NCBI GenBank assembly: GCA_018970895.1
Contig: JAGWVM010000003.1
Coordinates: 1-61,808 of the forward strand
DNA from: Lysobacteraceae bacterium
GTDB taxonomy: Bacteria; Pseudomonadota; Gammaproteobacteria; Xanthomonadales; Rhodanobacteraceae
DNA: 61,808 nt
Direction of reading: 5' to 3'
The stretch's first letter is position 1; each line of letters begins with the position of its first letter. Made by a program: the position numbers and the translations under genes. This document shows positions 8,702-15,230 of this stretch, one piece after another. Under the pieces are notes generated by a model, which saw only the letters and a program-made list of their open reading frames with translations, made no database searches and had not been told where the DNA came from.

Positions 8702-9811
8702 ATGAACCCATCCGCCATGCCGCCGGCGCGCCGCGCCCCGACGATCGCCGCGTTGCTGGCGTGCTGCGCGCTGGCCGCACCGGGCGCAAGCCGGGCCGCG
8801 GGCGGCGACACCTGGAGCCACGCGCCCTATGCGCTTGGCCAGGGACTGTATTTCCCGGCGCAGGGCCTGCGCGTGGGCGGCTACGCCAATCTGCAGTACT
8901 ACGACGTGGCGAACGACTCGCCCACGCTGAATTCGCACGACATCAGCCTGTTCGTCACCAAGGACCTGGGCACGCGCGCGCAACTGTTCACCGAGCTGGA
9001 TGCCGGTGACGCGATCCAGCTCGGCGGCTCGCCGCCGAACCGCAGGCACAGCGAGCTGGACGTCGAGCGGTTGTACGTCGACTACCACGCCAGGGCATGG
9101 TTGAACCTGCGGCTGGGCAAGTTCCTCACCCCGGTCGGGCAGTGGAACCAGGTGCACGCCGATCCGCTGACCTGGACGGTATCGCGTCCGCTCGCCACCT
9201 CCGCCGCATTCGCGCGCCACGCGGCCGGGGCGATGGCCTTCGGCACGGTCACCGCGCGCGGCCACGATCTCGACTACTGGCTGTTCGCCGACGACAGCCG
9301 CGATCTCGACGTCGGTCCCGACCAGGATCGTGCGTACGTCGCCTCCGGTACCGACCTGCCCAACCGCAACAATTTCCGCCACGCCGTCGGCGGGCGGCTG
9401 CTCTGGCACGCCCGCGACGACCGCTTCACGCTGGGCATGTCGCTGCTCGGCTACCGGCTGGACATTCCGCGCCGGGACTACCGGCTGGTCGGCGTCGACT
9501 TCGGCTGGAACGGCCGCCATCTGAGCCTGGACGGCGAAGGCATCTACCGCGAAGGCGGCCGTCCGGGGGAGGCGGCCGAGACCGGCGGGTTCGTCGAGGC
9601 GGAGGTGCCGCTGATCCGGCGGCTCTATCTGGTCGGGCGACTGGAGCGCTACCGGACCTCGACGCCACCGCAGACGGTGACGCTGCGCACGCTGGCACTC
9701 AACTTCCGGCCGACCCCGGGCCTGGTGCTCAAACTCGAGCACCGCGACGGCAACCGCAGCACGCAGCTGGCACCGGCCGGCTGGCTGGCTTCGTTCGCGG
9801 TGCTGTTCTGA
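8702..9811 (+). CDS. Outer-membrane beta-barrel (porin-like) protein
   Basis: 369 residues with a signal peptide (basic start, hydrophobic stretch, cleavage about SRAAGG). The rest has alternating-polarity strands and ends in Phe (FAVLF), the outer-membrane insertion signal. Segments such as LRVGGYANLQYYDV, LSLFVTKDLG-type strands and LNLRLGKFLTPVGQWNQVHADPLTW resemble OprO/OprP-like or DcaP-like porins. An alternative ATG lies at 8681. It is divergent from the kinase gene and runs three bases ahead of the PstS-like gene, suggesting one transcript. The substrate cannot be told. Confidence 0.75.
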   Translation: MNPSAMPPARRAPTIAALLACCALAAPGASRAAGGDTWSHAPYALGQGLYFPAQGLRVGGYANLQYYDVANDSPTLNSHDISLFVTKDLGTRAQLFTELDAGDAIQLGGSPPNRRHSELDVERLYVDYHARAWLNLRLGKFLTPVGQWNQVHADPLTWTVSRPLATSAAFARHAAGAMAFGTVTARGHDLDYWLFADDSRDLDVGPDQDRAYVASGTDLPNRNNFRHAVGGRLLWHARDDRFTLGMSLLGYRLDIPRRDYRLVGVDFGWNGRHLSLDGEGIYREGGRPGEAAETGGFVEAEVPLIRRLYLVGRLERYRTSTPPQTVTLRTLALNFRPTPGLVLKLEHRDGNRSTQLAPAGWLASFAVLF

Positions 9812-9814
9812 GCG

Positions 9815-10315
9815 ATGCGGATGCGTTCGCTCCCGCTGGCATGGATCACGGCGCTGGCCACGGTGGTGCCGGCAGCGGCCGGCCGCGCCGCCGACCTGCC
9901 GCCGGTGCGCCTGGTCGCCATTGCCGCGGCCGGCCAGCCGCCGAAGCTGGCGGCGGACCGCGACCAGCTGCGCAACGTCTTCCTGAAGAAGATCTTCATC
10001 GACGACCGCGGCCTGCGGCTGATCCCGGTCAACCTGCCGCCGGGCACGCCGCTGCGCGAACGGTTCGCCACGCGCCTGCTGGGCATGGGCGAAGCGCAAC
10101 TGGCCGACTACTGGAACCGGCAATACTTCCAGGGCGTGAGCCCGCCGTACGTGCTCGCCTCGCAGCAGGCCGTGGTGCGCTTCGTGGCCGCCACGCCCGG
10201 CGCGATCGGCTACGTCGCCTCCTGCCACCTGGACGCGCAGGTGCGGGTGCTGCTGGTGATCGATCCGGCGATCGATGCCGCCGCGGCCGGCTGCACGCCC
10301 ACGCCCGCCCGCTGA
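9815..10315 (+). CDS. Periplasmic phosphate-binding-like (PstS-like) protein, small form
   Basis: 166 residues with a signal peptide (cleavage near GRAAD). The segments FLKKIFIDDRGLRLIPVNLPPG, RERFATRLLGM, YWNRQYFQG and VAATPGAIGYV are landmarks of the PstS-like superfamily. However, the protein is half the length of transport-type PstS and no pstCAB genes are near. Such short members often lie beside porins or sensor systems rather than transporters. It is probably co-transcribed with the porin gene. A sensing or accessory role for the adjacent kinase is inference. Confidence 0.7.
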   Translation: MRMRSLPLAWITALATVVPAAAGRAADLPPVRLVAIAAAGQPPKLAADRDQLRNVFLKKIFIDDRGLRLIPVNLPPGTPLRERFATRLLGMGEAQLADYWNRQYFQGVSPPYVLASQQAVVRFVAATPGAIGYVASCHLDAQVRVLLVIDPAIDAAAAGCTPTPAR

Positions 10316-10432
10316 GTCGGCCAGCGATCCGACCATCCGTGCAGACAAATATTGCGCACTGCCGGCAGGGCGTTGCGGGGGCCGGTCCGACACGTCGCGG
10401 AAAAGGCTTTCCACATCAGTGCACTGCGCCCG

Positions 10433-10448
10433 TGGCACGGGACTGGCA
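10433..10448 (+). promoter_or_regulatory. Sigma-54 (-24/-12) promoter
   Basis: TGGCACGGGACTGGCA matches TGGCACG-N4-TTGCA with one mismatch and exact GG-to-GC spacing. It would start transcription around 10458-10460, 25 bases or so before the ATG at 10485. The sequence upstream holds the perfect palindrome CAGTGCACTG (10417-10426) and GGAAA-N4-TTTCC (10399-10412), possible activator sites. A sigma-54 activator gene lies in the same locus. Confidence 0.72.
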
Positions 10449-10484
10449 ATGGAGCACCCGTCCGTTCCCCACCGGCGAGTGCCC

Positions 10485-11222
10485 ATGCCCCGACCCGAGC
10501 TTTCCGCGCCCCCCGAACCATGCATCCTGGAGGGCGTGCAGCCGCTCCTGCTGGAGCTGAAAGCGTCCGTCCACGCGCAGGTGCTCGCCGCCGACCATCC
10601 CGAACGCGCGGCGTGCGAGGCCTTCGTGCATGACGTGTTCGCCGCCCGCTACCGGGCCGACGTGCGCGCGTTCTATCCGGCCCTGCTGGAGTACCGCGAC
10701 GGCGCGCGGCAGCGTGCCGTGGTCGGCATGCGGCAGGCCGGCGCCGGACCGCTGTTCGCCGAGCAGTACCTGGGCATGCCCGCCGAGCAGGCGATCGGCG
10801 ATCGCTTCGGACAGGCGATCGCGCGCGAGGAGCTGGTCGAGGTGGGCAATCTGGCGCTGGAGAATCCGGGCGACGCCCGCTGGGCGATCGCCGCGACCAT
10901 CCAGTTCCTGCACGAATCCGGCTATCGCTGGGTGGTCTTCACCGCCACCCGGGTGCTGGTGAACACGTTCCAGCGCCTCGGCATGCGGCCGATGCCGCTG
11001 GCGGCCGCGCTGCCGGACAGCCTCGGCGCACAGGCCCGCCAGTGGGGCGACTATTACCGCACCGCGCCGCTGGTCTGCGCGGGGCCGATCGCCGCGGGCT
11101 TCCGCAAGATCCACCGCAGCAGTGCCGTCCCGCAGCCGCACCTGGACGCGCTGCTCGCCACCATGACGCGCCTGGCCCGGCCGGGCCAGGGCGCCAGCGA
11201 CGCCCAGCGGGAGGAAGGCTGA
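10485..11222 (+). CDS. Thermostable-hemolysin-family protein (T_hemolysin; GNAT/autoinducer-synthase-like)
   Basis: 245 residues resembling the 'thermostable hemolysin' family named after a Vibrio protein. The core (REELVEVGNLALENPGDAR, then FLHESGYRWVVFTATRVLVNTFQRLGM) reads like the acyl-ACP-using N-acyltransferase fold rather than a pore-forming toxin. No signal peptide or transmembrane segment is visible. The ATG at 10485 is preferred over the ATG at 10449 because the latter lies upstream of the transcription start expected from the sigma-54 promoter. Its stop overlaps the ligase ATG (TGATG), so translation is coupled. The likely job is acyl transfer in the pathway encoded by this operon. 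Confidence 0.78.
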   Translation: MPRPELSAPPEPCILEGVQPLLLELKASVHAQVLAADHPERAACEAFVHDVFAARYRADVRAFYPALLEYRDGARQRAVVGMRQAGAGPLFAEQYLGMPAEQAIGDRFGQAIAREELVEVGNLALENPGDARWAIAATIQFLHESGYRWVVFTATRVLVNTFQRLGMRPMPLAAALPDSLGAQARQWGDYYRTAPLVCAGPIAAGFRKIHRSSAVPQPHLDALLATMTRLARPGQGASDAQREEG

Positions 11223-12712
11223 TGCGCTCGATCCTTCGCCGCATCAGCGAACACGCGATCGCACGACCCCGGCAGACCGCGCTGCAGGACGAGCAGATCG
11301 CGCTCACTTACGACGAGCTCGTGCAGGAGGTCGCCCTGGCGGTCGAGGCGATCGGCGGCCGACGCGTGGCGCTCTGGATGGACAACAGCTGCGCATGGGC
11401 GGTGGTCGACCTCGCCCTGGCCCGCCAGGGCTGCGTCGCGGTACCGGTGCCGCCGTTCTTTTCCACCGGACAGGTCGAGCACCTGTTCGCCGATGCACGA
11501 CCGGACGTGGTGGTGACCACCCTGCCCGATCAGGTCGGCGCGTTGCTCGGGCGCCGGCCGGCCCGGCGGCTGAGCATCGCCGGCCGCCTGCTGTCGGTCT
11601 TCGAGCTTCCGGTCGACGCCGCTCCGGCCGTGCCGCACGGAACCGCTAAGATCACCTATACCTCCGGCACGACCGGCCAGCCGAAGGGCGTGTGCCTGTC
11701 GGCGCGGGCCATCGGCCGCGTGGCACAGGCCCTGGGCGACGCGGTGCAGGGCCATCCCGGCGATCGCGCGCTGTCGCTGCTGCCGCTGTCGACGCTGCTG
11801 GAGAACATCGGCGGCCTGTACGTGGCGCTTGCCGCCGGCGGCACCGCGTGCGTGCCGTCGCTGGCCAGCTGCGGCTTCGAGGGCTCCAGCGCGGTGCAGG
11901 CCGAGCGCTTCGTCGCTGCGCTGAACGGCTATGCGCCGTCCGCGACGGTCCTCGTGCCGCAGCTGCTCAAGTTGCTGGTGGAGAGCGTCGCGGCAGGCGC
12001 ACCCGTGCCGCACAGCCTGCGCATGCTGGCCGTCGGTGGCGCGCCGTGCGCGCCCCACCTGATCGAGCGGGCCTGGCAGCTCGGACTGCCGGTGCACGAG
12101 GGTTACGGCCTGTCCGAGTCGGCGTCGGTGGTCAGCCTCAACCCGGCGGGCGCGCACCGCGCCGGCAGCGTCGGGCGCGTGCTGCCGCACGTGCAGGTGA
12201 CGATCGCCGGGGACGGCGAAATCCTGGTCGCGGGCAACCTGTTCGAGGGCTACCTGGGCAGCGGCGCACCGCCGCCCTCGCCCTGGCCGACCGGCGACCT
12301 GGGCCGCCTCGACGATGACGGCTACCTGTACCTCACCGGGCGCAAGAAGACCGCCTACGCGACGGCATTCGGCCGCAACGTGGCCCCCGAGTGGGTGGAA
12401 AGCGAGCTGATCGCCAGCGGCGGCATCCTGCAGGCGGCGGTGTTCGGCGAGGGCCGGCCGCACAACGTGGCCCTGCTGGTGCCGCATCCGGCGGCGATGC
12501 CGACCCACCTGGACGCCGCCGTGGCGCGCGCCAACGCCGCACTGCCGGACTACGCGCGGATCGCCGCCTGGCACGTGCTGGACGCCCCGTTCACCCCGGC
12601 CAACGGCCTGGCCCGCCCCTCCGGCAGCCTCGCGCGCGAGGCCATCGCCAGTCATCACGCCCCCCTCCTGGAAGCCCTCTATGCAAGCCAAGTCCGACCT
12701 GAAAGTGCATGA
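11222..12712 (+). CDS. AMP-forming acyl ligase (acyl-CoA/ACP synthetase-like)
   Basis: 496 residues of the ANL superfamily. The phosphate loop YTSGTTGQPKG lies near residue 145, the HEGYGLSES motif follows, and the hinge region reads TGDLGRLDDDGYLYLTGRKK. The C-terminal A10 region, where a catalytic lysine is expected (NGxxTxxxKxxR in long-chain enzymes), reads NGLARPSGSLARE, with no lysine. The short N-terminal domain and LPLSTLLENIGGLYVAL segment recall long-chain fatty-acid ligases. It overlaps the preceding gene by one base and the following oxidase gene by 32 bases. Activation of a fatty or aryl acid for the neighbouring acyltransferase is inferred. Confidence 0.85.
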   Translation: MRSILRRISEHAIARPRQTALQDEQIALTYDELVQEVALAVEAIGGRRVALWMDNSCAWAVVDLALARQGCVAVPVPPFFSTGQVEHLFADARPDVVVTTLPDQVGALLGRRPARRLSIAGRLLSVFELPVDAAPAVPHGTAKITYTSGTTGQPKGVCLSARAIGRVAQALGDAVQGHPGDRALSLLPLSTLLENIGGLYVALAAGGTACVPSLASCGFEGSSAVQAERFVAALNGYAPSATVLVPQLLKLLVESVAAGAPVPHSLRMLAVGGAPCAPHLIERAWQLGLPVHEGYGLSESASVVSLNPAGAHRAGSVGRVLPHVQVTIAGDGEILVAGNLFEGYLGSGAPPPSPWPTGDLGRLDDDGYLYLTGRKKTAYATAFGRNVAPEWVESELIASGGILQAAVFGEGRPHNVALLVPHPAAMPTHLDAAVARANAALPDYARIAAWHVLDAPFTPANGLARPSGSLAREAIASHHAPLLEALYASQVRPESA

Positions 12713-13358
12713 CCGGCTGGTGCTGGACACCGAAGCCAGCCGCCAGTCCTTTCTCGCCATCCCGATCATCCGGCGTGCGCTGGCTGGCCAGGTCAGCCGG
12801 GACGAATACCTGCGCTTCCTGCAGCAGGCCTACCACCACGTGCATCACACGGTGCGGCTGATGATGGGCATGGGCTACTTTCTGCCCGAACGGCTGCACT
12901 GGATGCAGCCGGCGATCGCCGAATACATCGCCGAGGAGATCGGCCACGACCAGTGGATCCTCGACGACATCGATGCCATCGGCGGTGACGGCGAGGCGGT
13001 GCGCGGCAGCCGGCCCGGCGAGGCGGTGGAACTGATGGTGGCCTACGCCCACGACACCCTGCGTCGCGGCAATCCGGTGGGCTTCCTCGGCATGGTGTTC
13101 GTGCTCGAGGGCATCAGCGCGGCGCTCGCCAGCCGGGCCGCCACCGCGATCCAGCAGGCACTGACCCTGCCCGGGCAGGGCTTGCGCTACCTGACCTCGC
13201 ACGGTGCGCTCGACCAGGAGCACGTGGGCTTTTTCGAGCAGCTGGTGAACCGGCTGGACGACCCGGCTGACCAGGACGCGCTGATCCACGCCGCCAACCG
13301 GTTCTACGGGCTGTACGGCGCGATGTTCCAGGCCATCGACCATCCGGCCGGCAGCTGA
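12681..13358 (+). CDS. Haem-oxygenase-fold / TenA-like, putative iron-containing oxidase
   Basis: 225 residues, all-helical, of the TenA/PqqC-like 'iron-containing redox enzyme' type. Candidate metal ligands are EEIGH in the second helix, LEG in the middle and DQEHVGFFEQL near the C-terminus, the spacing seen in haem-oxygenase-like diiron oxidases that act on fatty acids or amino acids. The ATG at 12681 lies inside the end of the ligase gene. Its position after an acyl ligase suggests oxidation or decarboxylation of an activated acyl chain; the substrate is unknown and thiamin salvage (TenA proper) is unlikely here. Confidence 0.8.
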   Translation: MQAKSDLKVHDRLVLDTEASRQSFLAIPIIRRALAGQVSRDEYLRFLQQAYHHVHHTVRLMMGMGYFLPERLHWMQPAIAEYIAEEIGHDQWILDDIDAIGGDGEAVRGSRPGEAVELMVAYAHDTLRRGNPVGFLGMVFVLEGISAALASRAATAIQQALTLPGQGLRYLTSHGALDQEHVGFFEQLVNRLDDPADQDALIHAANRFYGLYGAMFQAIDHPAGS

Positions 13359-13396
13359 GCGATGGGCCTCCCGTCCCGCACGCTTTCCCGCGGGTG

Positions 13397-13885
13397 ATGC
13401 ACGCGATGGCCACGGTCCCGACCCTCGCCGCCGCCGCCGCGCTGCCCGCCGATCTGCGGGACATCGCGCACGCATCGGCGCATGTGGCCTGCGAAGTGGC
13501 GCCGACCGAACAGGACGATGCCTACCGCGCGTTCGAGGCCCGGGCCGGCCGGCGGGTGCAGGCCGAGCCGAACGACGCCGGCGCCAAGGTCTGGCTGGCG
13601 ATCATCCTCAGCACCCATGCCGGCGAGCGCGGCGGCCTGGCCGCGCCGGGCATGGCCAGGCGCGCTCGCACGCCGCGCAAGCTGGCGCAGGCCGTCGCGC
13701 CGGATGCGCTGGACGACATCGACCGGAACTACTTCTACGCCGAATTCCCGTCCCGCCACGGCGACCGCGCCGGCGCACGGGCCGCCGTGCAAATGGCCCT
13801 GGCGGCACCGCCACGGGTCGACCAGCTGCTGGCCGACCGCGCGCAGGCGCGCCGGCTGCTGCAGACGCTGCCATCCCACACGTAG
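13397..13885 (+). CDS. TPR-like protein, apparently shortened
   Basis: 162 residues with weak tetratricopeptide character (EPNDAGAKVWLAIILSTHAGERGGLAAPG; later IDRNYFYAEFPSRHGDRAGARAAVQMALAAPPR). In family members as I remember them, the GGL and the DxNYFYxxF parts are separated by another repeat of roughly 35 residues, which is absent here. The start is uncertain: ATG at 13397 or ATG at 13406. It sits between the oxidase and dehydrogenase genes, 38 bases after the former, and should be part of the same transcript. It could be functional or decaying. Confidence 0.55.
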   Translation: MHAMATVPTLAAAAALPADLRDIAHASAHVACEVAPTEQDDAYRAFEARAGRRVQAEPNDAGAKVWLAIILSTHAGERGGLAAPGMARRARTPRKLAQAVAPDALDDIDRNYFYAEFPSRHGDRAGARAAVQMALAAPPRVDQLLADRAQARRLLQTLPSHT

Positions 13886-13904
13886 GCCACGAGGACCACA
13901 CACC

Positions 13905-14708
13905 ATGTCACTGAAGGACAAACGGATCCTGCTCACCGGCGCCGGCGGCGGGATCGGCCGCACACTGGCCCCACTGCTGCTCGACGCGGGTGCCCGGCTC
14001 GGCGTGACCAGCCGCAGCGACGCATCCGCCGCAAGCCTGGCCCATCACGTCCACACGCACCGCGAACACACCCTGGTGGTGCAGGCCGACGTGACCTCGG
14101 CCGGCGACCGGGGCCGCCTGGTCGATCGCATGCGCGAGCGCTTCGGCGGCATCGACATCCTGGTCAACCTCGCCGGGGCGCTGGATTTCGGACTGTTTGC
14201 CGATACCCAGCCAGCGACGATACCCCGCCTGCTGGCGGTGAACCTGGAGGCACCGATGCAGCTGACGCACGCCGTGCTGCCGGCGATGCTGGCGCAGGGC
14301 AGCGGCCAGATCGTCAACATCGGCTCGATCTTCGGCAGCATCGGCTATCCCGGTTTCGCCGCCTACTCGGCCACCAAGTTCGCGCTGCGCGGGTTCTCCC
14401 AGGCACTGCGACGCGAACTGCGGGGCACCGGCGTCTCGGTGAGCTACGTGGCCCCGCGTGCGGTGCGCACGGCCTTCAATCCGATCGAACTGCACCTGAT
14501 GGCAGCCGATGGACTGATGCACATGGATGATCCGCTGTGGGTGGCCGAGCGGATCGTGCGGGCGATCGAGGCCGGACGTCCGGAGACCTACCTGGGCCAG
14601 CCGGAATCCTTCTTCGCCCGGCTCAACGCCCTGCTGCCCGGCGCGGTGGACCGCGGCCTGCGCAAGGTGGTGCCGTCGATCGCGAAGTTCGCCCGCGGCG
14701 CCGCCTGA
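13905..14708 (+). CDS. Short-chain dehydrogenase/reductase
   Basis: 267 residues, classical SDR. The nucleotide site is TGAGGGIG near residue 11, then LVNLAGAL (NAG-type), catalytic Ser in IVNIGSIFG and Tyr/Lys in AAYSATKFAL. The C-terminal segment (ESFFARLNALLPGAVDRGLRKVVPSIAKF) resembles SDRs with a membrane-facing end that act on lipophilic substrates. It is the last gene of the sigma-54-promoted operon, 19 bases after the TPR-like gene, and probably reduces a keto group in the product. Confidence 0.88.
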   Translation: MSLKDKRILLTGAGGGIGRTLAPLLLDAGARLGVTSRSDASAASLAHHVHTHREHTLVVQADVTSAGDRGRLVDRMRERFGGIDILVNLAGALDFGLFADTQPATIPRLLAVNLEAPMQLTHAVLPAMLAQGSGQIVNIGSIFGSIGYPGFAAYSATKFALRGFSQALRRELRGTGVSVSYVAPRAVRTAFNPIELHLMAADGLMHMDDPLWVAERIVRAIEAGRPETYLGQPESFFARLNALLPGAVDRGLRKVVPSIAKFARGAA

Positions 14709-14718
14709 TGCGCGCCGC

Positions 14719-15135
14719 TCAGTGGCCCTTGATCGGATAGGTCTGGAAGCCCGCCGCGGGCACGGTCTGCGGCGCGGAGGCGGCGCTGGCCGGGGTGCCC
14801 GCAGCCGGGCCCGGCGCGCCGGCGCGGCCGCAACGGTAGGCGCCCCAGGGCTGCGAGCCATCGGACGGTTCGGCCAGCGGCTTGATGGTGTCGGCGTTCA
14901 TCTTGGCCGCCTCGTTGCGGGCCATCACCTCGAGCTCGTCGCGCACCTTGATGTCGTTGCGGTCGATCGGGCCGACGTGATCCATCACCGACACCGTCAC
15001 CTTGCCCAGGTCCTGGCACTGCGAGACGTCGCCGTTCCAGGCCGTGCGCACGGCCTTGCCGGCGTCGTCGAGGGTGATGCCCCAGGTGCACGCGCTGAGC
15101 AGCACGACGGGGACGAGCAGCAGGGTCTTGCGCAT
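14719..15135 (-). CDS. DUF4156-type outer-membrane lipoprotein
   Basis: 138 residues. The N-terminus MRKTLLLVPVVLLSAC is a lipoprotein signal with the lipidated cysteine at residue 16. The following VSQCQDLGKVTVSV ... ELEVMARNEAAKMNADTIKPL pattern is that of DUF4156 proteins, whose role is unknown. The tail is Ala/Pro-rich. It converges on the SDR gene and stands alone. ATG at complement 15133-15135. Confidence 0.75.
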   Translation of the reverse strand: MRKTLLLVPVVLLSACTWGITLDDAGKAVRTAWNGDVSQCQDLGKVTVSVMDHVGPIDRNDIKVRDELEVMARNEAAKMNADTIKPLAEPSDGSQPWGAYRCGRAGAPGPAAGTPASAASAPQTVPAAGFQTYPIKGH

Positions 15136-15230
15136 GGAGGGCTCCGCGATGGATGTCGAAAGGGCCGGGCAGTCGCCTGCCCGGCCCCGGATCGTACCGC
15201 GGGAATGCCGCCGCATTCCCCAACCGCAGC

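Noticed and set aside
6473..9811. A plus-strand open frame of over 1,100 codons running through the two-component genes
   Set aside because: Only the last 369 codons (from 8702) look like protein. The rest is antisense to the kinase and activator genes, a common artefact at this GC content.
9815..10315. A phosphate transport (Pst) system
   Set aside because: The protein is half-length and no pstC, pstA, pstB or phoU gene is in the region.
10449..10484. Upstream ATG as start of the T_hemolysin-family gene
   Set aside because: It directly abuts the sigma-54 -12 element and would be upstream of the predicted transcription start.
10485..11222. A true pore-forming or lytic toxin
   Set aside because: No signal peptide, no amphipathic repeat and no secretion genes; the core resembles an acyltransferase and the neighbours are biosynthetic enzymes.
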